Source: Pseudomonas citri
GTDB taxonomy: Bacteria > Pseudomonadota > Gammaproteobacteria > Pseudomonadales > Pseudomonadaceae
Length of the DNA stretch: 64,000 bases
Reading direction: 5' to 3'
NCBI RefSeq assembly: GCF_025336485.1
Contig: NZ_JAODAB010000005.1
Span: 248,001 to 312,000, forward strand
Below, piece after piece: positions 1-9,377 of the stretch; position 1 is the first letter of the stretch, and each line of letters begins with the position of its first letter. The notes below the pieces were generated by a model. It was not told the DNA's origin, made no database searches, and saw nothing but the letters and a program-made list of their open reading frames with translations. Position numbers and translations under genes: made by a program.

Positions 1-767
1 AACACCAGTCGACCCTGGACCCACGCCAGGTCGGTGACGGCATCGAGCCGGGCCGGGCGGTCGAAACCGTCGGGGCCGATGCGAATGCTTTCCCCGGCGG
101 ACAGGCGTACGTGCGCGTCGTTGCGGCTGGCCCGCAGGTCTACGTCGCCGCGCTGGACCTGGACCTGGGCGACGCCGTCCAGGTAACGCACGGCAAGGGT
201 GGTGTCGCTGACACGGGCGATGACGGGGCCGGCGTCGATTTCCAATGGCAGGCTGTCATTGGCCGGGACTTCGAAGAACGCTTCGCCTTTGTACAAGCGA
301 GCCACGTGGCGCTGTTCATCGAAGGTGCTGGAGAACGCCGAGTCGGTGTTGAGCAGTACCTGGGAACCGTCCGCCAATTGCAGGCGCTGGCGCTCACCGA
401 TCACGGTCAGGTGATCGGCCTGCCAATGCAGGGGCAAGTCGCTGAAGTTGAACAGCCCCAGGAACAGCACGGCAGCGGTGGCCAAGGGTTTCCAATGGCT
501 GCGCAGGCGCGACAGCGGCGTGACCTTGGGCGGGGCCTGGCGCTGGCGGGCATTCTCCAGCTGACGGGCGCTCTCCATCACCTGCGGGCCGTTCCAGATC
601 GCCTGGGCCCGGGCGAATGCCTGGCCGTGGCGTGGGTCGGCCGCCAGCCAGGCCTGGAACTGCCGGGTCTGCTCGTCGCTGGGGTTGTCCAGCAGGATCA
701 GCCAGTCCAGCGCCTGCTCCATGGCGTGGGCGGTGTCCTGCGTCGAAGCGGGTTGAGGGTCGGTCAC
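1..767 (-). CDS. FecR-type anti-sigma/sigma regulator, 3' end outside window
   Basis: Inner-membrane partner of the FecI-type sigma factor encoded just upstream. In this family it relays ligand occupancy of a TonB-dependent receptor to the sigma factor. Reading the minus strand from a GTG at 767 gives an N-terminal DUF4880-like helical domain (ALDWLILLDNPSD, then QAWLAADPRHGQAF). A hydrophobic stretch follows, then the FecR periplasmic domain (DGSQVLLNTDSAF is typical). The GTG is preceded by GAGGA with good spacing, and no in-frame ATG precedes it. About 255 codons are visible and the frame is still open at base 1, so the last 60 or so residues are missing. The receptor gene is presumably beyond the left edge. 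The family assignment is firm; the ligand is unknown. Confidence 0.9.
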   Translation of the reverse strand, partial: MTDPQPASTQDTAHAMEQALDWLILLDNPSDEQTRQFQAWLAADPRHGQAFARAQAIWNGPQVMESARQLENARQRQAPPKVTPLSRLRSHWKPLATAAVLFLGLFNFSDLPLHWQADHLTVIGERQRLQLADGSQVLLNTDSAFSSTFDEQRHVARLYKGEAFFEVPANDSLPLEIDAGPVIARVSDTTLAVRYLDGVAQVQVQRGDVDLRASRNDAHVRLSAGESIRIGPDGFDRPARLDAVTDLAWVQGRLV

Positions 768-784
768 GGTGATTCCTCGAATTG

Positions 785-834
785 AGCGGCAAGTTGCAAG
801 CTGCAAGCCAGAGCACAGCTTGCAGCTTGCCGCT
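785..834. repeat. Inverted repeat between fecI-like and fecR-like genes
   Basis: AGCGGCAAG and AAGCTGCAAGC on the left are mirrored by GCTTGCAGCTT and CTTGCCGCT on the right, around a loop near 809-817. It is a strong hairpin with no T-tract. It resembles intergenic palindromes common in Pseudomonas and may attenuate or stabilise the bicistronic mRNA. Confidence 0.7.
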
Positions 835-840
835 TGAATC

Positions 841-1347
841 TTATAGCTGCAGCTGTCCCACACAGATCGCCATGATCAGCTTCAGTTCCTTTTGCACCGT
901 GCTCGATGACACGTCCAGTCGCTCGGCGATGGCCTGGTAACTGTGCCCGTGCAGGCGGCTGAGGATGAAGATTTGCTGCTGGCGTGAAGTCAGCGCGTGC
1001 AGGCTCACGTTCAGTCGCTCGAGCAACTGTTGGGCATGGGCGGCGTCCTCGGCGTTGCTCTGGGGAGCGGGCACATTGTGTATGACTTGCGCTGGCACGT
1101 CGTCGAGCAGGGTACGGGAGTGGATGCGCCGCGCACGCAAATGATCCCGCGCCAGGTTTCGGGCGGTCTGGAAGACGAAGGGCTCCAGGTGCTCGACCGG
1201 GCGTTCAGTCAAGGCGCGGCTGACGCGCAGGTAGGTTTCCTGGAGAAGGTCTTCGGCGGTGCTGGGGTTGTTGACCATGCGCTCGAGGGTGCGCAATAGC
1301 GGTACGCGCTGGGCGAGGAAGACGTGATGAAAGCGCGATTGACTCAC
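841..1347 (-). CDS. FecI-type ECF RNA polymerase sigma factor
   Basis: ECF sigma factor of 168 residues, the usual length for iron-starvation sigmas. Region 2 lies in about residues 10-80 (PSTAEDLLQETYLRVSRA, then FQTARNLARDHLRARR). Region 4 lies in about 110-160 (LTSRQQQIFILSRLHGHSYQAIAERLDVS, with the helix-turn-helix). It is followed by a FecR-type regulator 73 bp downstream on the same strand, the standard FecI-FecR arrangement, and a Fur-box-like palindrome lies just upstream of the start. The expected target is the promoter of a TonB-dependent siderophore or haem receptor, probably the next gene beyond the left edge. Which receptor cannot be told from here. Confidence 0.93.
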   Translation of the reverse strand: MSQSRFHHVFLAQRVPLLRTLERMVNNPSTAEDLLQETYLRVSRALTERPVEHLEPFVFQTARNLARDHLRARRIHSRTLLDDVPAQVIHNVPAPQSNAEDAAHAQQLLERLNVSLHALTSRQQQIFILSRLHGHSYQAIAERLDVSSSTVQKELKLIMAICVGQLQL

Positions 1348-1375
1348 GGTAGGGCCTGATCCGGATCGGGCAAAT

Positions 1376-1394
1376 GATAATGATTGTCATCTGC
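1376..1394. promoter_or_regulatory. Candidate Fur box upstream of the FecI-type sigma gene
   Basis: GATAATGATTGTCATCTGC matches 14 of 19 positions of the classical Fur consensus, with an intact left half (GATAATGAT) and TCAT in the right half. It lies about 30 bp upstream of the sigma gene start, where it could overlap the promoter and repress under iron-replete conditions. Confidence 0.75.
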
Positions 1395-1459
1395 TGAAGG
1401 GGTCAAGCCTTCATTTCACCACGCTGGGTCGATAGGAAGAGCAAACCTGTGGGGAGCAT

Positions 1460-1556
1460 CAGTGGGAGCAAAGCTTGCTCGCGATGATGTCGTCCCCTAC
1501 GAGGCCCTGTGGAGCCTTGAAAGCCGCCATCGCGAGCAAGCTTTGCTGCCACAGGA
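1460..1556. repeat. REP pair (REPIN-like), copy 1
   Basis: A REP unit at 1462-1485 (GTGGGAGCAAAGC, then TTGCTCGCGAT) faces its inverted partner at 1529-1552 (ATCGCGAGCAAGC, then TTTGCTGCCAC) across a spacer of about 43 bp. The same unit recurs at least six more times in this window. It lies between the fecI-like gene and the gap terminus. Confidence 0.9.
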
Positions 1557-1594
1557 GCGTTCTCACATCGGGGAGGCATTTGTTCCCGCGACAG

Positions 1595-2596
1595 TTACTC
1601 CGCGTTACACAACGCCAGGCAGTTATCCAGCATCCGGTTGGAGAACCCCCATTCGTTGTCATACCAGGCCAGGACCTTGAGCAGCTTGCCGCTGACCTTG
1701 GTGTGGTTGGCGTCGAAGATCGACGACAGCGGGTTGTGGTTGAAGTCGCTGGAGACCAGCGGCAGGGCGTTGTAACCGAGGATCCGGGAGTGCTGGCTGG
1801 CCTGGCGCAGCAGGTCGTTGACTTGCTCGGCCGTGGCGTCGTGCTTGAGCTGCACGGTCAGGTCCACCAGCGATACGTTGATCACCGGCACGCGCACCGC
1901 CATGCCGGTCAGCTTGCCCGCCAGTTCCGGCAGCACCAGGCCCACCGCTTCGGCGGCGCCGGTCTTGCTCGGGATCATGTTCTGGGTGGCCGAACGGGCG
2001 CGGTACGGATCGCTGTGGTACACGTCGGTCAGGTTCTGGTCATTGGTGTAGGCATGGATCGTGGTCATCAGGCCGCTTTCGATGCCCAGCTCGCGGTGTA
2101 GCACCTGGGCCACCGGGGCCAGGCAGTTGGTGGTGCACGACGCGTTGGAAATGATCTGGTGGGACTGGCGCAGGATGTCGTGGTTCACGCCATACACGAC
2201 GGTGGCATCGGCACCCTTGGCCGGGGCCGAGATGATCACCTTGCGGGCGCCGGCGCTGATATGGGCGGCCGCCTTGGCGCGGTCGGTGAACAGGCCGGTG
2301 CATTCGAACACCACGTCGATCTTCTCGGCGGCCCAGGGCAGTTCGGCCGGGTTGCGGATAGCGCTGACGGAGATGCGGTCGCCATTGACCGTCAGGCTTT
2401 CGTGATCGTGCTGCACGTCCGCTTCAAAGGTGCCGTGTACGGTGTCGTACTTGAGCAGGTGCGCATTGATGGCACTGTCGCCCAGGTCATTGATCGCGAC
2501 GATCTGCAAGTCGCGACGGTAGCCTTGGGTATACAGTGCGCGGAGGACGTTGCGGCCGATGCGGCCAAAACCATTGATTGCGATTCGAAGAGTCAT
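1595..2596 (-). CDS. gap: Glyceraldehyde-3-phosphate dehydrogenase, type I
   Basis: Oxidises glyceraldehyde-3-phosphate to 1,3-bisphosphoglycerate with NAD(P) in the lower Entner-Doudoroff/glycolytic path. It has 333 residues, normal for the family. The N-terminal Rossmann motif [10 protein letters not shown] is present, the catalytic Cys is residue 154 in SNASCTTNC, the C-terminal half has [17 protein letters not shown], and [11 protein letters not shown] is near the end. It is divergent from edd, as in other pseudomonads, so gap handles the triose made by Edd/Eda. The shared intergenic region carries two candidate HexR operators, and an AACAACAA motif lies in the gap leader. Pseudomonads have further Gap paralogs; synteny makes this the ED-linked one. 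Confidence 0.97.
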   Translation of the reverse strand: MTLRIAINGFGRIGRNVLRALYTQGYRRDLQIVAINDLGDSAINAHLLKYDTVHGTFEADVQHDHESLTVNGDRISVSAIRNPAELPWAAEKIDVVFECTGLFTDRAKAAAHISAGARKVIISAPAKGADATVVYGVNHDILRQSHQIISNASCTTNCLAPVAQVLHRELGIESGLMTTIHAYTNDQNLTDVYHSDPYRARSATQNMIPSKTGAAEAVGLVLPELAGKLTGMAVRVPVINVSLVDLTVQLKHDATAEQVNDLLRQASQHSRILGYNALPLVSSDFNHNPLSSIFDANHTKVSGKLLKVLAWYDNEWGFSNRMLDNCLALCNAE

Positions 2597-2618
2597 TCAC
2601 TGCACCGCCGTCGATTTG

Positions 2619-2633
2619 TTGTTGGAATTACAA
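2619..2633. promoter_or_regulatory. Candidate HexR operator in the gap leader
   Basis: TTGT-N7-ACAA, the half-site pattern reported for Pseudomonas HexR, about 23 bp upstream of the gap start. The flanks extend it to TTGT at 2616 paired with the same ACAA. HexR is encoded in this window and gap/edd are known targets in the genus. Confidence 0.65.
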
Positions 2634-2680
2634 GATTATGCGCAAAAAAATAGAAAACAAGCCTTTTTGATGGCAGTATT

Positions 2681-2695
2681 TTGTTTTATCTACAA
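2681..2695. promoter_or_regulatory. Candidate HexR operator upstream of edd
   Basis: A second TTGT-N7-ACAA (spacer TTTATCT) lies 121 bp upstream of the edd ATG and 85 bp from the gap start. It suits control of both divergent promoters. Confidence 0.6.
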
Positions 2696-2815
2696 CGAGT
2701 GACCTGAATCAACTGGTCCAAAAGGTCGGTAAACCGCCTGTCGCTTGATGCGCATGGGGGTTATGACCAGCATAGACAATCAGGTCGCCACACCCGTTAG
2801 CCTGGAGTTCTACAC

Positions 2816-4642
2816 ATGCATCCCCGCGTTATTGAGGTCACCGAACGGCTTATCGCCCGCAGCCGCGCCACGCGCCAGGCTTACCTTGCATTGATCCATG
2901 GTGCAGCCAGCGACGGTCCGATGCGCGGCAAGCTGCAATGCGCCAACTTCGCCCACGGCGTGGCGGGTTGTGGCAGCGAAGACAAACACCACCTGCGGAT
3001 GATGAACGCCGCCAACATCGCCATCGTGTCGTCCTATAACGACATGCTTTCGGCCCACCAGCCCTACGAAACCTTCCCGGAACAGATCAAGAAAGCCCTG
3101 CGCGAAATCGGCTCGGTCGGCCAGTTCGCGGGCGGCACGCCGGCCATGTGCGACGGCGTGACCCAGGGCGAGGCGGGGATGGAACTGAGCCTGCCGAGCC
3201 GCGAAGTGATCGCGATGTCCACGGCGGTGGCGCTGTCCCACAATATGTTTGACGGCGCGCTGATGCTCGGCATCTGCGACAAGATCGTGCCGGGCCTGAT
3301 GATGGGCGCGCTGCGCTTCGGTCACTTGCCGACGATCTTCGTGCCGGGCGGGCCGATGGTCTCGGGTATTTCCAACAAGGAAAAAGCCGACGTGCGCCAG
3401 CGCTATGCCGAAGGCAAGGCGACCCGCGAAGAGTTGCTGGAATCGGAGATGAAGTCCTACCACAGTCCCGGCACTTGCACCTTCTACGGCACTGCCAACA
3501 CCAACCAGTTGCTGATGGAAGTGATGGGCCTGCACCTGCCGGGCGCTTCGTTCGTCAACCCGAACACACCACTGCGCGACGCCCTGACTCGCGAGGCGGC
3601 GTTCCAGGTCACGCGCATGACCAAGCAAAGCGGCAGCTTCATGCCCATCGGCGAAATCGTCGACGAGCGTTCGCTGGTCAACTCCATCGTCGCCCTGCAT
3701 GCCACCGGCGGCTCGACCAACCACACCCTGCACATGCCGGCCATCGCCATGGCGGCGGGCATCCAGTTGACCTGGCAAGACATGGCCGACCTCTCCGAGG
3801 TGGTGCCGACCCTGAGCCACGTCTACCCGAACGGCAAGGCCGACATCAACCACTTCCAGGCGGCGGGCGGCATGTCGTTCCTGATCCGCGAACTGCTGGA
3901 AGCCGGGTTGCTCCACGAAAACGTCAACACCGTGATGGGGCCGGGTTTGAGCCGCTACACCCAGGAGCCATTCCTCGAGGACGGCGAACTGGTGTGGCGC
4001 GACGGCCCGATCGAAAGCCTCGATGAAAATATCCTGCGCCCGGTGGCCCGCGCGTTCTCGCCGGAAGGCGGGTTGCGGGTCATGGAGGGCAACCTGGGCC
4101 GTGGCGTGATGAAAGTCTCGGCGGTGGCGCTGGAAAACCAGGTCGTCGAAGCACCGGCCATGGTCTTCCAGGATCAGCAGGATCTGGCCGACGCGTTCAA
4201 GGCCGGGCTGTTGGAGAAGGACTTCGTCGCGGTCATGCGCTTCCAGGGACCGCGCTCCAACGGCATGCCGGAGCTGCACAAGATGACGCCATTCCTGGGT
4301 GTATTGCAGGACCGTGGCTTCAAAGTGGCACTGGTCACCGACGGGCGCATGTCCGGTGCGTCGGGGAAAATCCCGGCGGCCATTCACGTCAGCCCCGAAG
4401 CTTATGTCGGCGGCGCGTTGGCCCGGGTACGGGAGGGCGATATCATCCGCGTCGATGGCGTCAACGGCACCTTGGAATTGAAGGTGGACGCCGACGAATT
4501 TGCTGCACGCACACCTGCCAAGGGCCTGTTGGGCAACAACATCGGCACCGGCCGCGAGCTGTTCGGTTTCATGCGCATGGCGTTCAGCTCGGCAGAGCAG
4601 GGCGCCAGCGCCTTCACTGCTGCCCTGGAGACGATTAATTGA
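2816..4642 (+). CDS. edd: 6-Phosphogluconate dehydratase
   Basis: First committed Entner-Doudoroff enzyme; it dehydrates 6-phosphogluconate to KDPG. It has 608 residues and is a member of the IlvD/Edd Fe-S dehydratases. Visible landmarks are [24 protein letters not shown] and [12 protein letters not shown], which contribute the cluster cysteines. Further ones are the [11 protein letters not shown] segment and [17 protein letters not shown] near the C-terminus. It starts with ATG at 2816 after a GGAG. The stop (TGA) overlaps the TTG start of glk, so the two are translationally coupled. Confidence 0.98.
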   Translation: MHPRVIEVTERLIARSRATRQAYLALIHGAASDGPMRGKLQCANFAHGVAGCGSEDKHHLRMMNAANIAIVSSYNDMLSAHQPYETFPEQIKKALREIGSVGQFAGGTPAMCDGVTQGEAGMELSLPSREVIAMSTAVALSHNMFDGALMLGICDKIVPGLMMGALRFGHLPTIFVPGGPMVSGISNKEKADVRQRYAEGKATREELLESEMKSYHSPGTCTFYGTANTNQLLMEVMGLHLPGASFVNPNTPLRDALTREAAFQVTRMTKQSGSFMPIGEIVDERSLVNSIVALHATGGSTNHTLHMPAIAMAAGIQLTWQDMADLSEVVPTLSHVYPNGKADINHFQAAGGMSFLIRELLEAGLLHENVNTVMGPGLSRYTQEPFLEDGELVWRDGPIESLDENILRPVARAFSPEGGLRVMEGNLGRGVMKVSAVALENQVVEAPAMVFQDQQDLADAFKAGLLEKDFVAVMRFQGPRSNGMPELHKMTPFLGVLQDRGFKVALVTDGRMSGASGKIPAAIHVSPEAYVGGALARVREGDIIRVDGVNGTLELKVDADEFAARTPAKGLLGNNIGTGRELFGFMRMAFSSAEQGASAFTAALETIN

Positions 4643-5589
4643 AACTGGCCCTGGTCGGTGACATCGGTGGGACCAACGCACGTTTCGCGTTGTGGAAGAA
4701 CCACAACCTGGAAAACATCCAGGTGCTGGCGACGGCCGACTTCGCCTGCCCGGAAGACGCCATCAAGGTTTACCTGGGTGGCCTGGGCATGGGCCCGGGC
4801 GCCATCGGTTCGGTGTGTCTGTCGGTGGCCGGTCCCGTGAGCGGCGATGAGTTTCGCTTCACCAACAATCACTGGCGCCTGAGCAACCGGGCGTTCTGCG
4901 AGACCTTGCAGGTGGAGCAGTTGTTGCTGGTCAACGACTTCTCGGCCATGGCCCTGGGCATGACTCGCCTGCGTCCCGATGAATACCGGGTCGTTTGCGA
5001 AGGTAGCGCGGAACCGATGCGTCCGGCGGTGGTGATCGGCCCAGGCACCGGGCTGGGCGTCGGTACGCTGCTGGATCTGGGTGAAGGCCGGTTTGCGGCG
5101 TTGCCGGGTGAGGGCGGTCACGTGGACTTGCCGATGAGCAGCCCGCGGGAAACCCAGCTCTGGCAACACATCTACAACGAGATCGGCCATGTCAGTGCTG
5201 AGACCGCCCTGAGCGGCAGCGGTTTGCCGCGGGTGTACCGGGCCATTTGCGCGGTGGACGGCCATGAGCCGGTGCTCGACACCCCCGAAGCCATCACCGC
5301 GGCTGGCCTGGCCGGCGATCCCGTCGCCCTGGAAGTGCTCGAACAGTTCTGCCGCTGGTTGGGCCGCGTGGCCGGCAACAACGTGCTGACGGTGGGCGGG
5401 CGCGGCGGTGTCTACATCGTCGGTGGCGTGATCCCGCGGTTTGCCGATTTCTTCCTCGAAAGCGGTTTCGCCCGTTGCTTCGCGGACAAGGGGTGCATGA
5501 GCGATTACTTCAAGGGCATTCCGGTGTGGTTGGTGACAGCGCCGTACTCGGGCCTGATGGGTGCGGGTGTGGCGTTGGAGCAAAGTTAA
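4639..5589 (+). CDS. glk: Glucokinase
   Basis: Phosphorylates intracellular glucose delivered by GtsABCD, with ATP, to glucose-6-phosphate. It has 316 residues and is of the bacterial Glk family. The N-terminal phosphate loop [12 protein letters not shown] is present, LVNDFSAMA and GPGTGLGVG follow, and [10 protein letters not shown] carries the sugar-binding GxGGH segment. The start is TTG at 4639, overlapping the edd stop as TTGA. The Met-Lys-Leu-Ala-Leu-Val start lies directly on the domain, so no better start exists. The rare initiation codon and overlap imply expression by re-initiation after edd. Confidence 0.96.
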   Translation: MKLALVGDIGGTNARFALWKNHNLENIQVLATADFACPEDAIKVYLGGLGMGPGAIGSVCLSVAGPVSGDEFRFTNNHWRLSNRAFCETLQVEQLLLVNDFSAMALGMTRLRPDEYRVVCEGSAEPMRPAVVIGPGTGLGVGTLLDLGEGRFAALPGEGGHVDLPMSSPRETQLWQHIYNEIGHVSAETALSGSGLPRVYRAICAVDGHEPVLDTPEAITAAGLAGDPVALEVLEQFCRWLGRVAGNNVLTVGGRGGVYIVGGVIPRFADFFLESGFARCFADKGCMSDYFKGIPVWLVTAPYSGLMGAGVALEQS

Positions 5590-5604
5590 GACCGCGTCGC
5601 CTGC

Positions 5605-5681
5605 ATCGCGGGCAAGCCTTGCTCCCACAAGATGTGCTTGATCTTGCGGGGAGCGCTGTGGGGGCAAATCTTGCTCGCGAT
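5605..5681. repeat. REP pair, copy 2 (opposite order)
   Basis: A left unit at 5605-5629 (ATCGCGGGCAAGCC, then TTGCTCCCACA) and a right unit at 5657-5681 (TGTGGGGGCAAATC, then TTGCTCGCGAT). The two face away from each other, the reverse of copy 1. It sits between glk and gltR and may insulate the edd-glk mRNA from gltR-gtrS. Confidence 0.85.
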
Positions 5682-5759
5682 AAGGTCCGAACAGGCGATA
5701 AAAAACTCGATGTCCATCAGGCATAATCGCCCCCATCCAAACAGCAAGGACGAGGCTCC

Positions 5760-6491
5760 GTGAGTTCAGTGAACAAATCGATTTTGTTGGTCGACGACGA
5801 CCAGGAGATTCGCGAGCTGCTGGACACTTACCTCAGTCGCGCGGGGTTCCAGGTGCGTACCACGCCCGACGGTGCGGGGTTTCGCCAGGCGTTGAACGAT
5901 GCGCCGAGCGACCTGGTGATCCTCGATGTGATGCTGCCCGACGAGGATGGCTTCAGCCTGTGCCGCTGGGTTCGCCAGCATCCGCGCCAGGCCCATGTGC
6001 CGATCATCATGCTCACCGCCAGTTCCGACGAGGCCGATCGGGTCATCGGTCTTGAGTTGGGCGCCGATGATTACCTGGGCAAGCCTTTCAGTCCGCGTGA
6101 ACTGCAAGCGCGCATCAAGGCCTTGTTGCGCCGGGCGCAGTTCGGTCAGGAGCGCCCGGGCGGTGAAGTGCTGGCTTTCGACGAGTGGCGCCTGGACATG
6201 GTCAGCCATCGACTATTTCACGCCGATGGCGAAGAAGTGATCCTCTCCGGCGCTGATTTCGCCTTGCTCAAATTGTTCCTCGACCATCCCCAGGAAATCC
6301 TCGACCGCGACACCATCGGCAATGCCACACGGGGGCGCGAACTGATGCCCCTGGACCGCATCGTCGACATGGCGGTCAGTCGCCTGCGCCAGCGTCTGCG
6401 CGACACCGACAAACCGCCGCGGCTGATCCGCACGGTGCGCGGCAGCGGTTATCAACTGGCGGCCAACGTGGTTGCCAGCAATGGCCATTGA
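5760..6491 (+). CDS. gltR: Response regulator GltR (OmpR family)
   Basis: DNA-binding response regulator of the GtrS/GltR glucose two-component system. It has 243 residues. The receiver domain (about 7-120) has the acidic pocket LVDDDQE, the phospho-acceptor Asp56 in VILDVMLPDEDG, the switch region MLTASSDEAD and the lysine in LGKPFSPREL. The winged helix (about 140-235) ends in LIRTVRGSGYQLA. The start is GTG at 5760. It overlaps gtrS by 11 bp. In pseudomonads GltR controls glucose uptake (gts, oprB), and the gts genes lie about 3 kb downstream. Confidence 0.94.
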   Translation: MSSVNKSILLVDDDQEIRELLDTYLSRAGFQVRTTPDGAGFRQALNDAPSDLVILDVMLPDEDGFSLCRWVRQHPRQAHVPIIMLTASSDEADRVIGLELGADDYLGKPFSPRELQARIKALLRRAQFGQERPGGEVLAFDEWRLDMVSHRLFHADGEEVILSGADFALLKLFLDHPQEILDRDTIGNATRGRELMPLDRIVDMAVSRLRQRLRDTDKPPRLIRTVRGSGYQLAANVVASNGH

Positions 6492-7947
6492 CTGGCGCAA
6501 ACTGGCCCGCCGGGTGCCGGTGCCGCGTTCGTTGCTGGGACGGATGCTGCTGCTGACGTTGCTGGTGGTGCTGTTCGCCCAGACCCTGTCCAGCCTGATC
6601 TGGGTCTCGCAATTGCGGGCTACGCAACTTGAAGGCCTGGTCACCAGCGCCCGCAGCCTCGCCCATTCGATGACCGCCAGTGTCAGTTACCTGCGCTCGC
6701 TGCCGGTGGCTTACCGGCCACTGGTGCTCGATCAACTGCGCAGCATGGGTGGTACGCGGTTCGTCGTCACGCTCAACGACAAACCCCTGGGCATGGATGT
6801 GCTGCCCGTCACCCCGCGCAAACTGGCGGTGCTCAAGGCCGTGGATGAGGTGTTGCGCCGCTCACTGGGCAGCAACACCGATATCTCCGTCACCTTTGTC
6901 AGCCCTGACGACCTGCGGATTTTCAACGCCGGGCTGAAGCTCGACGAGCTACCCCGTTCCTGGGCCCACTACGCCTTGACCCTAGAGCCGGTGAATCCAC
7001 CGGTGCTGGTGACGCAGATCCAGATGGCGCCGGGGGAATGGCTGTACATCGCCTCGCTGCTGCCCGAACCCTACACCAGCCTCGAAGAGCAGGGCTTGCC
7101 CAAGCAACAGGTCGGCTTCATCGTGCTCACCAGCAGCCTGTTGCTGCTGTTCATCGGTCTGTTGGTGCACTGGCAGAGCCGACCGCTCAAGCGTTTGGCC
7201 CGGGCCGCACGGGATATGTCCCTGGGCGCCGACGTGCAACCGGTGGCCGAGGGCGGTGGCAGCGAAGTGGTGGAAGTCGGACGGGCATTCAACGCCATGC
7301 GCGAGCGCATCAGCCGCTACCTGACCGAACGCAGCCAGTTGTTCAGCGCGATTTCCCACGACCTGCGCACACCCATCACGCGCTTGCGGTTGCGGGTCGA
7401 GTTGTTGGAAGACGAAAACCTGCAGGCCAAGTTCGGCCGCGACCTGGACGAACTGGAACTGCTGGTCAAAGGCGCGCTGCAATGCGTCAAGGACACCGAT
7501 ATCCACGAGAACATCGAGCCGGTGGACCTCAACCACGTGCTCGATTGCCTGGTCGAGCCTTACCTGGCGCCCAACGGCAACGGCCGGGTGACCCAGGACG
7601 GCCGGGCGCTGGCGCCGTACCCGGGCAAGCCGTTGGCGCTCAAGCGCTGCATCGGCAACCTGATCGACAATGCCTTGAAGTACGGACAGAACGCCCACCT
7701 GCATATCGACGACGATGAAAGTGCCTTCATCCTGCACGTCGATGACGAGGGGCCGGGTGTTCCGGAGCAGCGCCTGGAGCAAGTCTTCGAACCGCACTTT
7801 CGCCTGGCCGGGCAGCAGCAGGGCTACGGCCTGGGGCTGGGCATCGCGCGCAACATCGCCCACAGCCATGGCGGCGAAGTGAGCCTGCAGAATCTGCGCG
7901 AAGGTGGGTTGCGGGTGACGTTGCAGTTGCCCCGCAGTATGGATTAG
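6481..7947 (+). CDS. gtrS: Sensor histidine kinase GtrS
   Basis: Membrane sensor partner of GltR, known in the family to respond to ketogluconate-type metabolites. It has two membrane segments, about residues 20-40 (MLLLTLLVVLFAQTL) and 213-232 (FIVLTSSLLLLFIGLLV), with a periplasmic domain of about 170 residues between them. HAMP follows, then HisKA with the phospho-His at about residue 293 (AISHDLRTPITR). The ATPase domain has N-box NLIDNALKYG, DDEGPGVP and GLGLGIARNIA. I chose ATG 6481 (488 residues) over TTG 6472 because it gives the 11-bp overlap with gltR and starts MAIDWRKLARR. Confidence 0.94.
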   Translation: MAIDWRKLARRVPVPRSLLGRMLLLTLLVVLFAQTLSSLIWVSQLRATQLEGLVTSARSLAHSMTASVSYLRSLPVAYRPLVLDQLRSMGGTRFVVTLNDKPLGMDVLPVTPRKLAVLKAVDEVLRRSLGSNTDISVTFVSPDDLRIFNAGLKLDELPRSWAHYALTLEPVNPPVLVTQIQMAPGEWLYIASLLPEPYTSLEEQGLPKQQVGFIVLTSSLLLLFIGLLVHWQSRPLKRLARAARDMSLGADVQPVAEGGGSEVVEVGRAFNAMRERISRYLTERSQLFSAISHDLRTPITRLRLRVELLEDENLQAKFGRDLDELELLVKGALQCVKDTDIHENIEPVDLNHVLDCLVEPYLAPNGNGRVTQDGRALAPYPGKPLALKRCIGNLIDNALKYGQNAHLHIDDDESAFILHVDDEGPGVPEQRLEQVFEPHFRLAGQQQGYGLGLGIARNIAHSHGGEVSLQNLREGGLRVTLQLPRSMD

Positions 7948-8022
7948 CCAGGGCGCGTTACCGTTCATCGTCGGATCGTCATCTGCTTCACTCAATCATT
8001 TCAAGGCAATGTCACAAGTTGG

Positions 8023-8077
8023 TGACATAACTCGGCCCTTTCGTTACCTGTCCCTCGCCACCCCTTGTTTAGACTCC
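8023..8077 (+). promoter_or_regulatory. Composite promoter element upstream of the AGE-family gene
   Basis: TGACAT at 8023, TTCGTTACCTG at 8040 and TGTTTAGACTCC at 8066 occur with exactly the same spacings as upstream of gtsA (9378, 9395, 9421). The right block has an extended -10 look (TG, then TTTAGACT). The left blocks are candidate activator half-sites, plausibly for GltR or another sugar regulator. The element is seen in the sequence; the regulator is inferred. Confidence 0.6.
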
Positions 8078-8109
8078 CTGCGTCAAAACAACAAAAAAGG
8101 TATTCCCCG

Positions 8110-9369
8110 ATGGACACCTTCCAACCGGCCTTCAGCAGTTGGCTGAATGCCCCTGCCCACCAGCAATGGCTTGCCGCCGAAGGCCTGCGGTTGCTGGCGT
8201 TCGCCAAGGCGTCGAAGCTGCCTGGCGGCTTTGGCAACCTCGACGAGCAGGGTCGCCTGCCGGCCGACGCCCGTGCCGAGACCATGAACACGGCGCGCAT
8301 GACCCACAGTTTCGCCATGGCACACATCCAGGGCCTGCCGGGCTTCGCCGAACTGGTCGACCATGGCGTCCAGGCCCTCAGCGGCCCCTTGCGCGACGCC
8401 CAGCACGGTGGCTGGTTCGCCGCCGCGCAACCCGACGACAGCGACACCGGCAAGGCTGCCTACCTGCACGCCTTCGTGGCCCTGGCCGCCAGCTCCGCAG
8501 TCGTGGCCCAGCGCCCCGGCGCGCAAGGGTTGTTGGACGAGGCGGTGCGCGTCATCGACGAGCATTTCTGGTGCGAGGAGGAGGGCGTGTTGCGCGAATC
8601 CTTCAATCGCGACTGGAGCGAGGAAGAGGCGTATCGCGGCGCCAACAGCAACATGCACGCCACCGAAGCCTTCCTGGCCCTGGCCGATGTCACTGATGAC
8701 CCGCGCTGGCTGGCGCGCGCCCTGCACATCGTCGAGCGGGTCATCCACGGTCACGCCGCCGCCAACGACTACTTGGTGGTGGAGCATTTCGACCGCCACT
8801 GGCAACCGCTGCGCGAATACAACCAGGACAATCCCGCCGACGGTTTCCGCCCCTACGGCACCACGCCCGGCCACGGCTTCGAATGGGCGCGTTTACTGCT
8901 GCACCTCGAGGCGGCGCGGGTGCGGATCGGCATGTTGACCCCGGGCTGGCTGCTCCAGGATGCGCAGAAACTGTTCGAGCAGAACTGCCGCCATGGTTGG
9001 GACATCGATGGCGCCCCCGGTATTGTCTACACCCTGGACTGGGACAACCGCGCCGTGGTGCGCCATCGCCTGCATTGGGTTCACGCCGAAGCGGCTGCCG
9101 CTGCCAGCACCTTGCTCAAACGCACCGACGAGGCGAAGTATGAAGCCTGGTACCGGCGCTTCTGGGAGTTCTGTGACACACATTTCATCGACCGCTGCAA
9201 CGGCAGTTGGCATCACGAACTCGACCCGCAAAACCGCCCCGGCGCCGACATCTGGCCGGGCAAGCCGGACCTGTATCACGCCTGGCAGGCGGTGTTGATC
9301 CCACGCTTGCCATTGGCCCCCAGCATGGCGACGGCCCTGGCGCAGCTCTCCAGCCCGGTGCCTGTGTAA
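8110..9369 (+). CDS. AGE-family epimerase/isomerase (probable mannose isomerase type)
   Basis: (Alpha/alpha)6-barrel sugar isomerase of 419 residues related to N-acylglucosamine 2-epimerase and YihS/mannose isomerases. Landmarks are RMTHSFAMAHIQG, KAAYLHAFVALAASSAV, NSNMHATEAFLAL and TPGHGFEWARLLLHL. Their His and Glu residues are the usual catalytic and metal-independent active-site residues of the family. I took ATG 8110, preceded by AAGG, rather than the upstream 8065 start, which would lie inside the promoter element. It lies between gtrS and gtsA, suggesting it feeds another hexose such as mannose into the glucose route. The substrate is not readable from sequence. Confidence 0.88.
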   Translation: MDTFQPAFSSWLNAPAHQQWLAAEGLRLLAFAKASKLPGGFGNLDEQGRLPADARAETMNTARMTHSFAMAHIQGLPGFAELVDHGVQALSGPLRDAQHGGWFAAAQPDDSDTGKAAYLHAFVALAASSAVVAQRPGAQGLLDEAVRVIDEHFWCEEEGVLRESFNRDWSEEEAYRGANSNMHATEAFLALADVTDDPRWLARALHIVERVIHGHAAANDYLVVEHFDRHWQPLREYNQDNPADGFRPYGTTPGHGFEWARLLLHLEAARVRIGMLTPGWLLQDAQKLFEQNCRHGWDIDGAPGIVYTLDWDNRAVVRHRLHWVHAEAAAAASTLLKRTDEAKYEAWYRRFWEFCDTHFIDRCNGSWHHELDPQNRPGADIWPGKPDLYHAWQAVLIPRLPLAPSMATALAQLSSPVPV

Positions 9370-9377
9370 CCAGGCCG

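Noticed and set aside
2810..4681. 623-residue frame antisense to edd
   Set aside because: A shadow of edd: rich in His, Arg and Gln, no ribosome-binding site, no domain, and the plus-strand gene is unambiguous.
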